61,250 nt of DNA from Akkermansia muciniphila (GTDB lineage Bacteria > Verrucomicrobiota > Verrucomicrobiia > Verrucomicrobiales > Akkermansiaceae), in assembly GCA_945888515.1 (NCBI GenBank), contig CAMDAD010000018.1, positions 1 to 61,250 on the forward strand, read 5' to 3'. The position numbers and the translations under genes were made by a program. Position 1 is the stretch's first letter. Each line of letters starts with the position of its first letter. Under the pieces are notes generated by a model, which made no database searches, had not been told where the DNA came from, and worked only from the letters and a program-made list of their open reading frames with translations. Shown piece by piece: positions 29,601-36,589 of the stretch.

Positions 29601-29855
29601 GCATTCATCAAACAACTCCAGAGCACGCCACATCAATTGCAGAGTGCCGAGGTGGAGCTGACACAGGACAATATCGGTCAATCGGCAGGTTCAGCGATGC
29701 TACCCTCACCCGAGGGAGCTTCGATCAAACTCAACCTTCCGAAGCGCAAGCCCAGTTTTGACATTGCGACTTCTGGACGCAACGCACCCTGCCCCTGCGG
29801 CTCAGGCAAGAAGTTCAAACAATGCTGCGGAAAGGATACAGAGACTGTCGCCTAA
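26676..29855 (+). CDS. secA: preprotein translocase ATPase SecA
   Basis: SecA drives secretory proteins through SecYEG using ATP. The 1059-residue product has the DEAD-like motor with Walker A TGEGKT (187-192), the motif IDEVDSILIDEARTPL, the preprotein cross-linking domain, the second nucleotide-binding fold with STNMAGRGTDI, helical scaffold and wing domains, and a C-terminal zinc-binding SEC-C motif (CPCGSGKKFKQCC) that contacts SecB and phospholipid. It is longer than E. coli SecA (901) because of insertions in the first motor domain (about residues 320-450), as in other PVC and Bacteroidetes SecA. The ATG at 26676 overlaps the stop of a tiny upstream frame. Confidence 0.97.
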   Translation: MIKWILQKIVGSKNQREIRRIRPIVARINEIEEALQREPEEKLRELTQKWRSHLARFHELQAPPKPQLFRMPEEELRAVAVEIERRFSRLREEFPQLPATIEPTPDSIEAAKEAFREIEPSFRERRAKYLEQILPDAYAVVKNGARRMCGSQISVCDHTLSWEMVHFDVQLIGGIALHRGMIAEMQTGEGKTLVATLPVYLNALTGLGVHIVTVNDYLARRDSEWMGSLYKFLGLTVGCIQNQMYPQDRREQYLCDITYGTNSEFGFDYLRDNGMATSADEQVQRSHYLAVIDEVDSILIDEARTPLIISGPATVSSHQYDTYKPLIERLVKKQTELCNDLAAEAKAKLEAADPEAAGRALFKLKLGQPRNRQFMRLMEEPENRRLLEKTELSFYQDAQKRELFAIKEELYFTIDEKAHDADLMEMGRNFLSPNDPDAFVLPDLGQAYGDIDADSSLNDEERFARKEALQTRLDLQGEKMHNISQLLKAYCIYEKDVQYVVTEGKVVIVDENTGREMPGRRWSDGLHQAVEAKEGCVIERETQTYATITIQNYFRLYEKLAGMTGTAETEAAEFSDIYKLDVLPIPTNQSNKRVDLNDQVFKTRREKFNAVVKKIAEAHEKGQPVLVGTASVDASETLSRLLKREKIEHQVLNAKYHRQEAEIISQAGQRGAVTVSTNMAGRGTDIKLGAGVGDLGGLFVIGTERHESRRVDRQLRGRCARQGDPGLSQAFLSFEDDLMRNFAAAERMTQMMERFGMEDGDALEHSWLNRSVETAQKRVEQRNYIWRKRVLDFDDVMNKQREVVYGYRNEVLSTETPRDLVTEIIEKVIPSNVIGYFAGRDDNSPDLTELYHWIQGNLPVRVQLEEIQNAKSPELITSLLVEKVKDAYEARTVTLPPEILEQEERRMVLAAIDKQWQAHLYNMDALREGVYLRAQGQKDPLVEYKNEAYNLFVELMGHIEQEAFHNLFRSAAAIEAFIKQLQSTPHQLQSAEVELTQDNIGQSAGSAMLPSPEGASIKLNLPKRKPSFDIATSGRNAPCPCGSGKKFKQCCGKDTETVA

Positions 29856-29934
29856 TACGGACCTCTGCCTTTTTTTCCAGTAACTGAAACTGCCGCGTTT
29901 CCGCTGTTTCACAGCCTTCACTATTTCCACTCCC

Positions 29935-31956
29935 ATGCTTTCCATTCAAGGTCTTCGCGTCGAATACGGCGCCCGTGTATTGTTCAATGATCTGTCCTTC
30001 ACCGTGCAACCGCGCGAGCGTATCGCCTTCGCGGGTCATAATGGTGCGGGGAAATCAACTTTGATGAAATGCGTGGCCGGGATCATCCAGCCAACTGCCG
30101 GAAAAGTCACCGCGCCGAAGGGACATCGCATCGGCTACTTGCCACAGGAAGGCATTCACGTGAAGGACATCACGCTCTGGAAGGAAACAGAATCCGCCTT
30201 CGCCGAGGCCGTGGAAATCAAACGGAAAATCGATGAACTCAGCGATTCGTTAGAACATCTCGATCCCCGCTCCTCGCCCTTCAGCGAGTGCCTCGAAGAA
30301 ATCGGTAACCTCGAATTGCAATACGAGGCCTTTGATCCCGGTCGCATGAAGCCGAAAATCCAATCGGTGCTTCTCGGCCTCGGATTTAATGAGGCGGACT
30401 TTGAGCGCGATTGCGGCCATTTCTCCGGTGGCTGGCAAATGCGCATCGCCATGGCAAAACTGTTTCTCCAGTCACCTGAGGTCCTTCTGCTCGACGAGCC
30501 CACCAACCACCTCGATATCGACTCGCAGGCTTGGGTGGAAAACTACCTCATCAACTATCCGGGTGCCATCCTGCTCATTTCGCACGACCGCTCGCTGCTC
30601 GATACACTCTGCACACGGACCATCGCCTTCCACAAAGGTCGCGCCGAGGAATATGCTGGAAATTATTCGTATTACGAAAAAGAAAGTGTCGCACGGAAAG
30701 AAAACCTGCTGAGGCAATACGAAGCACAGCGCAAGGAGATCGCAAAAACACAAGAGTTCATCGATCGCTTCCGAGCCTCGGCGAACAAAGCCACTCTCGT
30801 GCAATCGCGCATCAAACAGCTCGCCAAGGTCGAACGCATTGTCATCGAAGCGGAGGACCCCATCATGAATTTTCGCTTCCCGAAGCCACCATCCTCAGGG
30901 CACTCGGTGGCGATGTTAGAAAAAGCAACCAAGCGCTACGGCAATCACACGGTGTTTGAAAATTTCGATTTCGAGGTCGTAAAGGGCGAGAAGTTTGCCA
31001 TCGTCGGCCCGAATGGCGCTGGAAAATCCACCTTCTGCCGTATGATCACGGGCCAAGAAGATCCTACATCGGGAACCTTCACGCTGGGCATGCGCGTTAG
31101 TGTGTCGTATTTCTCACAGAATCATGCCGATGAGCTCGACCCGACAAAAACCGTGCTCGAAACCGTGGAGGAGACCGCCACGCGCGATGCCGCCCCACAT
31201 TGCCGCAATCTGTTAGGCTGCTTCTTGTTCCGCGGGGATGATGTGTTCAAAAAAATCGGCGTTCTTTCCGGTGGCGAGCGCTCTCGCGTCGCCTTGGTGC
31301 GAATGTTGGTGCAGCCAGCGAATTTCCTCATACTAGACGAGCCAACGAACCACCTCGACATGCAATCGCAGGACGTATTGCAGCGTGCACTGGTCGACTA
31401 CCCTGGCACCGTGCTGATCGTATCGCACAACCGCAACTTCCTCGATCCCTTGGTAACGAAGACGCTGGAGTTCCGTCCAAGTGTCAAGCCAACCTTGTAT
31501 CCCGGAAACATCAGTTACTACCTCGAAAAATCTGCTGCGGATCGCGCGCGAGAGGACAAGTTTAAAACTCAGCAAAAGAGCCCGACGCCCAGCGTGCCAC
31601 AGCTTGCCAAGCGCACCGTCGAGCCAGCACCTGCCACTGCCAATAACGGCAACCGTAAGGATCAGCGCAAGCTGGAGGCGGACATCCGCAATCAGCGCAA
31701 TAAAGTCCTCAAGCCACTGCAAGAAGAACTCGAATCCGTGGAAGGAAAAATTGCCGAAATGGAAAAGGCACAGGTTGCGCTCACGCAGCATCTGTCCAGT
31801 GAAGAAGTGGCCTCCCACCCGCAGAAATTCCGCGAAGCCACACACGCAATCGAGAAAATCGCAAAAGCTCTAGAGCTGGCATTTTCGCGCTGGGGAGAAT
31901 TGACATCAGCCATCGAGTCGGCCGAGGCCAGCTTGCCAAAGTTGACTGATGATTGA
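29935..31956 (+). CDS. ABC-F family ATPase
   Basis: A soluble ABC-F protein with two ATPase domains and no membrane part; such proteins act on the ribosome (EttA, Uup, YheS) in translation control or antibiotic protection. In the 673-residue product the first domain has GHNGAGKS, FSGGWQMR and LLLDEPTNHLD, and the second has GPNGAGKS, LSGGERSR and LILDEPTNHLD. Between them is the PtIM-type helical linker (about 235-325). The C-terminal 110 residues are a charged coiled coil, like Uup/YheS, that could bind nucleic acid. It follows secA by 80 bases. The subgroup cannot be settled from the sequence alone. Confidence 0.92.
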   Translation: MLSIQGLRVEYGARVLFNDLSFTVQPRERIAFAGHNGAGKSTLMKCVAGIIQPTAGKVTAPKGHRIGYLPQEGIHVKDITLWKETESAFAEAVEIKRKIDELSDSLEHLDPRSSPFSECLEEIGNLELQYEAFDPGRMKPKIQSVLLGLGFNEADFERDCGHFSGGWQMRIAMAKLFLQSPEVLLLDEPTNHLDIDSQAWVENYLINYPGAILLISHDRSLLDTLCTRTIAFHKGRAEEYAGNYSYYEKESVARKENLLRQYEAQRKEIAKTQEFIDRFRASANKATLVQSRIKQLAKVERIVIEAEDPIMNFRFPKPPSSGHSVAMLEKATKRYGNHTVFENFDFEVVKGEKFAIVGPNGAGKSTFCRMITGQEDPTSGTFTLGMRVSVSYFSQNHADELDPTKTVLETVEETATRDAAPHCRNLLGCFLFRGDDVFKKIGVLSGGERSRVALVRMLVQPANFLILDEPTNHLDMQSQDVLQRALVDYPGTVLIVSHNRNFLDPLVTKTLEFRPSVKPTLYPGNISYYLEKSAADRAREDKFKTQQKSPTPSVPQLAKRTVEPAPATANNGNRKDQRKLEADIRNQRNKVLKPLQEELESVEGKIAEMEKAQVALTQHLSSEEVASHPQKFREATHAIEKIAKALELAFSRWGELTSAIESAEASLPKLTDD

Positions 31957-32006
31957 TTGTGCCTACGCGAGATGATGATTCATCTCATAAAAGCCGTATT
32001 TGATCC

Positions 32007-33302
32007 TCAGCATTCGCAATCCAGTCGGATCGATACCGATCTACCATGGGCATCCAGACCTTCGATGCGGGCAAACTCCTCTGTGAAGAGAAGCGAGCGC
32101 TTCACTGCTTTACGATCCATTTTCACGATGCTAGTGCGACGCTGGAATTGATCGGCACGGAGCCCAGAAAACGATCGACCTGCTCCACCGGTCGGCAAGG
32201 TGTGGCTGGGCCCAGCGAGGAAATCGCCCACAGCCACGGGCGAAGCATTGCCGAGATAAATCGCACCCGCCGTGCGAACTCGCGCCAACCAGAACGCTTC
32301 TTCCGCAGCAATGAGGGATAGGTGCTCAGGGGCAAAATCGTTCACGAGCTGCATGCCCTGCTCCATGGATTTGACATGCAGGAGGAAAGTGCCTTTTTGC
32401 AGAACTTCATCGATGATTTTCGAACGAGAAAGCAAGGCACTCTGGCGCGCAATAGCTTTGACGACGCTAGATAGCAGCGCCTTTGAATCGGTGAGAAAAC
32501 CGACAACGCTGTCACCACCGTGCTCAGCCTGAGCAAGAATATCGGCAGCGATGCACTCGGCATGGCCGCTGCGATCGGCGAGAATAAGAATTTCGCTAGG
32601 ACCAGGCAAAAGATCGATCGACACCGCGCCGACGAGCTGTCGCTTTGCCTCGACTACGAAACGATTGCCGGGACCAAAAATACGATCCACGGGAGAGACC
32701 GACGCTGTGCCAAGAGCCATGGCGGCGATGGCCTGTGCGCCGCCGATTTTCAGAACCTCTGTGGCACCCGCAGATTTCAAAGCGTAGAGCAATGAGGGGT
32801 TCACCTTGCCATCCGCCCCCACCGGAGTGGAAGCGAGAATCTGTGGCACACCCACCGCCTGGGCAAAGCCAGCGGTCATCAAAGCAGTGGAGACGAGAGG
32901 CGCTTTGCCACCGGGAACGTAAACACCCACGCGATCAAATGGCGTGAAGCGCTCGCCCACCACAGCTCCTTGCGCATTTTTTCGACTCCAGTCCTTGCGC
33001 ATGCTGCACTTGGCGAAGTCATGAATGTTGCGCAAGGTCGCCGCTACCGCATCGCGGGTGCTCTGCGACACAGCGGCATCGGCCTCAGCAAATTCCTTTT
33101 CCGAGACGAATAGTTGTTTTTTCGTTAGGGAAACGCCATCGAACTGTTGCGTAAATGCCCGCAATGCGTCATCGCCTTTCGCTGAGACTTCTGCGATGAT
33201 ATTCGATACCGTGTCACGCAGGGAATCGGTGGGCACGGCACGACGTTTCATCATCGTGGCCATCGCGGAAAAATCCGCATCTTTGTAGCTGAGAACTTTC
33301 AT
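32007..33302 (-). CDS. hisD: histidinol dehydrogenase
   Basis: HisD oxidises L-histidinol to L-histidine in two NAD-dependent steps using zinc. The 431-residue product shows the family blocks YVPGGKAPLVSTALM, AGATEVLKIGGAQAIAAMA, GPSEILILAD, the zinc ligand region AEHGGDS and the catalytic APEHL. Length is normal. It is the last gene of a minus-strand run that begins with two Sco-like genes and a DUF420 gene; it begins 10 bases after DUF420, so it is probably co-transcribed with respiratory assembly genes, an uncommon context. No other his gene is near. Confidence 0.97.
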   Translation of the reverse strand: MKVLSYKDADFSAMATMMKRRAVPTDSLRDTVSNIIAEVSAKGDDALRAFTQQFDGVSLTKKQLFVSEKEFAEADAAVSQSTRDAVAATLRNIHDFAKCSMRKDWSRKNAQGAVVGERFTPFDRVGVYVPGGKAPLVSTALMTAGFAQAVGVPQILASTPVGADGKVNPSLLYALKSAGATEVLKIGGAQAIAAMALGTASVSPVDRIFGPGNRFVVEAKRQLVGAVSIDLLPGPSEILILADRSGHAECIAADILAQAEHGGDSVVGFLTDSKALLSSVVKAIARQSALLSRSKIIDEVLQKGTFLLHVKSMEQGMQLVNDFAPEHLSLIAAEEAFWLARVRTAGAIYLGNASPVAVGDFLAGPSHTLPTGGAGRSFSGLRADQFQRRTSIVKMDRKAVKRSLLFTEEFARIEGLDAHGRSVSIRLDCEC

Positions 33303-33312
33303 ATCGGGAAAA

Positions 33313-33864
33313 TCAATAGTAGGGCCGCAGCATTAGATAGCAGATCGGCCCGGTGATGGCGACGTATAACCACAGCGGGAAAGTGATTTTCGCCAGTCGC
33401 CGATGTGCTTGTCGCCGATCCGCCCAGCCCGCCAGGTAAGTTAACAGGATCAGCGGAAAGCTCACTGCTGCTGAAACAATGTGAGTGATGAGCAACCCAA
33501 AATACACAACACGGATTCCGCCTACTCCGCCGAATTTCGTCTCGGCATGAGTGAAATGATAGGCCACATAGCAAAGCAAAAAAATCGTAGAGAGAACCAT
33601 GGCCGCCGTCATGAAGCACTTGTGACGTGCGATGTTTCCTTGTTTCACCGCCCCTAGCGCCACGATCAAACACAGGGCAACGGTGGTATTCAGCACCGCG
33701 TGCACGGCGGGGAGGAAATGAAGATTCACGCCCTCAGGCAGAGCGATGCGAAACTCGGGGCGTCGCATCATCCCGACCAATAGGAGCACCAGCGCAGTCA
33801 CCACCCACACGGCAATGCGCAGCTTTTTTTCCGCTGATGCGGACAGTGGTGAATGCTGTTTCAT
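33313..33864 (-). CDS. DUF420 membrane protein (cytochrome oxidase assembly type)
   Basis: A 183-residue inner-membrane protein with about five membrane segments and conserved histidines (LPAVHAVLNTT, YHFTHAETKF, THIVSAA), the hallmark of DUF420, a family found with haem-copper oxidase assembly genes (CtaM-like). It lies 2 bases after the Sco-like gene upstream and 10 bases before hisD. Its job in oxidase maturation is inferred from family and context; the oxidase genes themselves are outside the window. Confidence 0.88.
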   Translation of the reverse strand: MKQHSPLSASAEKKLRIAVWVVTALVLLLVGMMRRPEFRIALPEGVNLHFLPAVHAVLNTTVALCLIVALGAVKQGNIARHKCFMTAAMVLSTIFLLCYVAYHFTHAETKFGGVGGIRVVYFGLLITHIVSAAVSFPLILLTYLAGWADRRQAHRRLAKITFPLWLYVAITGPICYLMLRPYY

Positions 33865-33866
33865 GA

Positions 33867-34559
33867 CTATTTAGCGAGTTCTCTTCGGATTTTTTCATAC
33901 ATATCCTTTTTCAAGGACTCATACAGGACAGGATCAGTCTTCCGAGCATCTGCCAAGGGCCACTTGCCAACGACCTCGAAGTTTTTGTTCACCAAGGCCA
34001 GTCCGAGGTCATGAGCAAACTTGCCATTGCTCTCGATATCGGCGATGTCGGTGCGTTGTTTGATTCTAAAAAACTTCAAAGTTTCCTCCATGTATTGATG
34101 AGCCTTTTTATTACTCTCAGTCGTCAAAAACCACCAATTTTTCGGATCCGCATTTAATGCACTCGCGTATTCCTTAAGTCGATCGACGCTGTCGGTTTCA
34201 GGATCAATGGAAATGCAAGTCAGATGAAAGTCTTGGTGAGAGGAAAATTCATTCAGAATTTCGCGCAACTCCTGACCGTTGCGCAAGGCACAGTGTGGAC
34301 AAACGGCGAAAAATTCTGCCACGACCCAGACCTTGCCCTTGAGCTGGGAGAGCTTGACCGGCTCACCCAACTGGTTGGTGGCATCCAGATCACTTACGAT
34401 GGGAAACATAGTCTGTTGAACCTCCGCTCCTGCATTGACGACATAGGGCTTTTCCCGCTCGATCAAGCCATCGCGCACCCAGAAAGCGATGGCTAAGATG
34501 AGAGCGGACACCCCGATCGTGGTGGCATAGATGGCAATAATTTTGGCAGTGCGATTCAT
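33867..34559 (-). CDS. Sco1/SenC-like protein with CxxC motif
   Basis: A membrane-anchored thioredoxin-fold protein (230 residues, one N-terminal membrane helix, the rest facing the periplasm). Sco proteins deliver copper to the CuA site of cytochrome oxidase with a CxxxC pair and a distal histidine. Here the active site is VCPHCALRNG, a CxxC pair as in thiol oxidoreductases, and a histidine is present in AHDLGLAL at the place where Sco has its third ligand. It may therefore be a thiol-disulphide partner rather than a copper donor. It overlaps the upstream Sco-like gene by 4 bases (ATGA) and is followed by DUF420. Confidence 0.85.
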   Translation of the reverse strand: MNRTAKIIAIYATTIGVSALILAIAFWVRDGLIEREKPYVVNAGAEVQQTMFPIVSDLDATNQLGEPVKLSQLKGKVWVVAEFFAVCPHCALRNGQELREILNEFSSHQDFHLTCISIDPETDSVDRLKEYASALNADPKNWWFLTTESNKKAHQYMEETLKFFRIKQRTDIADIESNGKFAHDLGLALVNKNFEVVGKWPLADARKTDPVLYESLKKDMYEKIRRELAK

Positions 34560-35335
34560 GGTTTGGTTGGTCTGATGGTTTCGTTCAGCAGGATCTCAAC
34601 CGTGCTTTCCAGCAAAAACTGCAACTCGGCTACATTGTTGCGCTCGGTGCCTGTTTTGATTCCTTTCTCATCCCAATGCGCAGCCTGGGAAAAATCGAAA
34701 CCTGTGACGAAAGGCGGCCCACCGCGTTGCTGCGGCACCACAGCTTTGCGCAACTTGAGATTGCGGTCCACCAAGATAAGCGATGTGTCATACTTCCATC
34801 GCCCCTCCTCGAGGTGCGGGAGCATCCCTAGCTTGCACTTGTCTTTGAGATACTTGTGCAACACGGCTGGCTCTGTCGTAACGAACCACCACTGCGATAG
34901 CTTCGCCCCCTGACGCTGGGCTTCCTGTTTCAGCACCTCAGCCGCCTGTTCGGGTGGTCCGGGATCGATGATCGTACTGATGAAAACCACGTCTTCGCGC
35001 GATTCGTATTTTTTCGCCATCTCCTGCATCACGCGAACGGCGAGCGCACATGTATCCGGTTGAGTAACGCTGATCGAGTTCAAGACCCAGACTTTGCCCT
35101 GCAGCTCCTCCAGCCCAATACGCACTCCATCTTGACGCAGAATCGGTAAGTTATAACGCAACTCTCCCACGTATGAAGGACGCAATTCCTTGTTCGCATT
35201 GCTTGCGTAGCGCTCGTAGGCCGCAAAAATGAACACCCCGCCGAGTAGGGCGAAACAAACAAGAATCCATGCCGTGCGTCGTAATTTTTTTTCATCACGC
35301 ACCGCCGGTTCCATTGTTGCTTCGTGTCTTGCCAT
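34556..35335 (-). CDS. Sco1/SenC-like protein lacking the first active-site cysteine
   Basis: A 259-residue Sco-like protein with one N-terminal membrane helix (TAWILVCFALLGGVFIFAA). The thioredoxin fold is recognisable from GKVWVLNSISV, FISTIIDPGPPEQA and the late KYDTSLILVDRN. The expected CxxxC site reads QPDTC, so the first cysteine is glutamine, and the distal histidine is threonine. It probably cannot bind copper like a standard Sco. The start at MARHEAT (35335) avoids a 9-residue upstream extension; a start at MEPAV is also possible. It heads the run Sco-like, Sco-like, DUF420, hisD and is divergent from metH. Confidence 0.8.
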   Translation of the reverse strand: MARHEATMEPAVRDEKKLRRTAWILVCFALLGGVFIFAAYERYASNANKELRPSYVGELRYNLPILRQDGVRIGLEELQGKVWVLNSISVTQPDTCALAVRVMQEMAKKYESREDVVFISTIIDPGPPEQAAEVLKQEAQRQGAKLSQWWFVTTEPAVLHKYLKDKCKLGMLPHLEEGRWKYDTSLILVDRNLKLRKAVVPQQRGGPPFVTGFDFSQAAHWDEKGIKTGTERNNVAELQFLLESTVEILLNETIRPTKP

Positions 35336-35410
35336 CGAGACGCAGAAAATACCCAGATCCACTTACAACGCAAGCCCCCAACCGAAAAAACTTCGGTTCC
35401 GAGCTTGAAA

Positions 35411-35441
35411 TCAATCGCATCATCAAATCGCGATGCGTTGA
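35411..35441 (+). promoter_or_regulatory. hairpin in the metH leader
   Basis: TCAATCGCAT pairs with ATGCGTTGA (one bulge) around 12 bases, about 40 bases before the homocysteine-domain ATG. It lacks the conserved cores of the SAM, SAH or cobalamin riboswitches I know, so its meaning is open. A smaller stem (ACCG/CGGT, 35377-35393) lies upstream. Confidence 0.35.
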
Positions 35442-35482
35442 TATCTACTTGCCAAGTGACCACTCATCTCGTAACTTCGCGC

Positions 35483-36577
35483 ATGCCTCCATCCGATCTG
35501 ACCGCTGAGCTTTCCGCCGCCTTGAAGGAACGTATTCTCGTTCTCGATGGGGCCATGGGCACGACGATCCGCACCTATGGCCTCAACGAGGAGCAAGCGC
35601 GCGGCCAGCGTTTTGCCGATTGCAAAAAAGACATCCTCAATAATGGCGACATCCTCACACTGACGAATCCGCAGGTCATCGGCGATATCCACAAGCGTTT
35701 TTACGAGGCAGGTTCGGACATCGTGGAGACCAATAACTTTTCCGCCACTTCGATCTCTCAGTCGGAGTTTTTTGTCGATGACCCGAGAGAGCATGGCGGT
35801 CGCAAAGATCCTGAATTTTTTCAAGGCATCATCGAGAGCCCATTTCTCCGCGATCTCGCATGGGAGATCAATGTCGAGTCCGCTCGACTCGCTCGGCACT
35901 GGGCGGATCAAATCGGCAGCGATACCGGCGTGAAGCGCTACGTCGCCGGCGCCATCGGTCCCTTGACTGTTTCTCTAACGAATTCGCCCGATGCGAACGA
36001 TCCCGGCTTCCGCGTGATCACCTTCGATCAAGTGCTCGTCGCCTACAAAGAGCAGGTGCGCGCACTCATCGAAGGAGGCTCTGACCTGCTGATGGTAGAA
36101 ACGATCTTTGACTCGCTCAATGCCAAAGCCGCACTGGTCGCGATTCAGGACGTGTTTGCGGAAGACAATGTTCGCTTACCCATCATTGTCTCTGCAGCAG
36201 TGGGTCGTGGCGGTGAAACCATGATCTCGGCGCAAACATCGGAAGCCTTGTGGAATGCCGTCGCTCATGCTAATCCGCTCGCCATCGGACTGAATTGTTC
36301 GCTTGGGCCCGACTTGATGAAACCTTTTCTCGAGGAGCTCTCACAGGCTGCCACGACGCACATTTCCTGCTATCCGAACGCTGGATTGCCCAATCCGCTC
36401 TCGCCCACAGGCTTCGATATGACGCCCGATGACATGAACCGCTGGCTCGCAGAGTTTGCCAACGCCGGCCTGCTGAACCTCGCAGGTGGTTGCTGCGGCA
36501 ATACCCCTGAACACGTAGCAGCGATCGCTCAAGCCGTGCGCCACGCCGTCCCGCGCGAAGTCCCCACCCTTTCCTGA
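35483..36577 (+). CDS. methionine synthase, homocysteine-binding subunit (split MetH)
   Basis: A 364-residue homocysteine S-methyltransferase domain corresponding to the N-terminal module of MetH. It has the barrel opening LVLDGAMGTTIRTYGL and the three zinc-binding cysteines in GLNCSLGP and GGCCGNTP. The start at MPPSDLT is chosen because the upstream open frame (from 35324) overlaps the divergent promoter region and has no similarity. The rest of the enzyme is encoded 12 bases downstream, so the two chains must assemble to make cobalamin-dependent methionine synthase. Two-chain MetH is known from other bacteria. Confidence 0.93.
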   Translation: MPPSDLTAELSAALKERILVLDGAMGTTIRTYGLNEEQARGQRFADCKKDILNNGDILTLTNPQVIGDIHKRFYEAGSDIVETNNFSATSISQSEFFVDDPREHGGRKDPEFFQGIIESPFLRDLAWEINVESARLARHWADQIGSDTGVKRYVAGAIGPLTVSLTNSPDANDPGFRVITFDQVLVAYKEQVRALIEGGSDLLMVETIFDSLNAKAALVAIQDVFAEDNVRLPIIVSAAVGRGGETMISAQTSEALWNAVAHANPLAIGLNCSLGPDLMKPFLEELSQAATTHISCYPNAGLPNPLSPTGFDMTPDDMNRWLAEFANAGLLNLAGGCCGNTPEHVAAIAQAVRHAVPREVPTLS

Positions 36578-36589
36578 TTGTCCTACTCC

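Noticed and set aside
35324-35482. Cobalamin or SAM riboswitch before metH
   Set aside because: The leader is short and lacks the conserved cores of those riboswitches; only a simple hairpin is seen.
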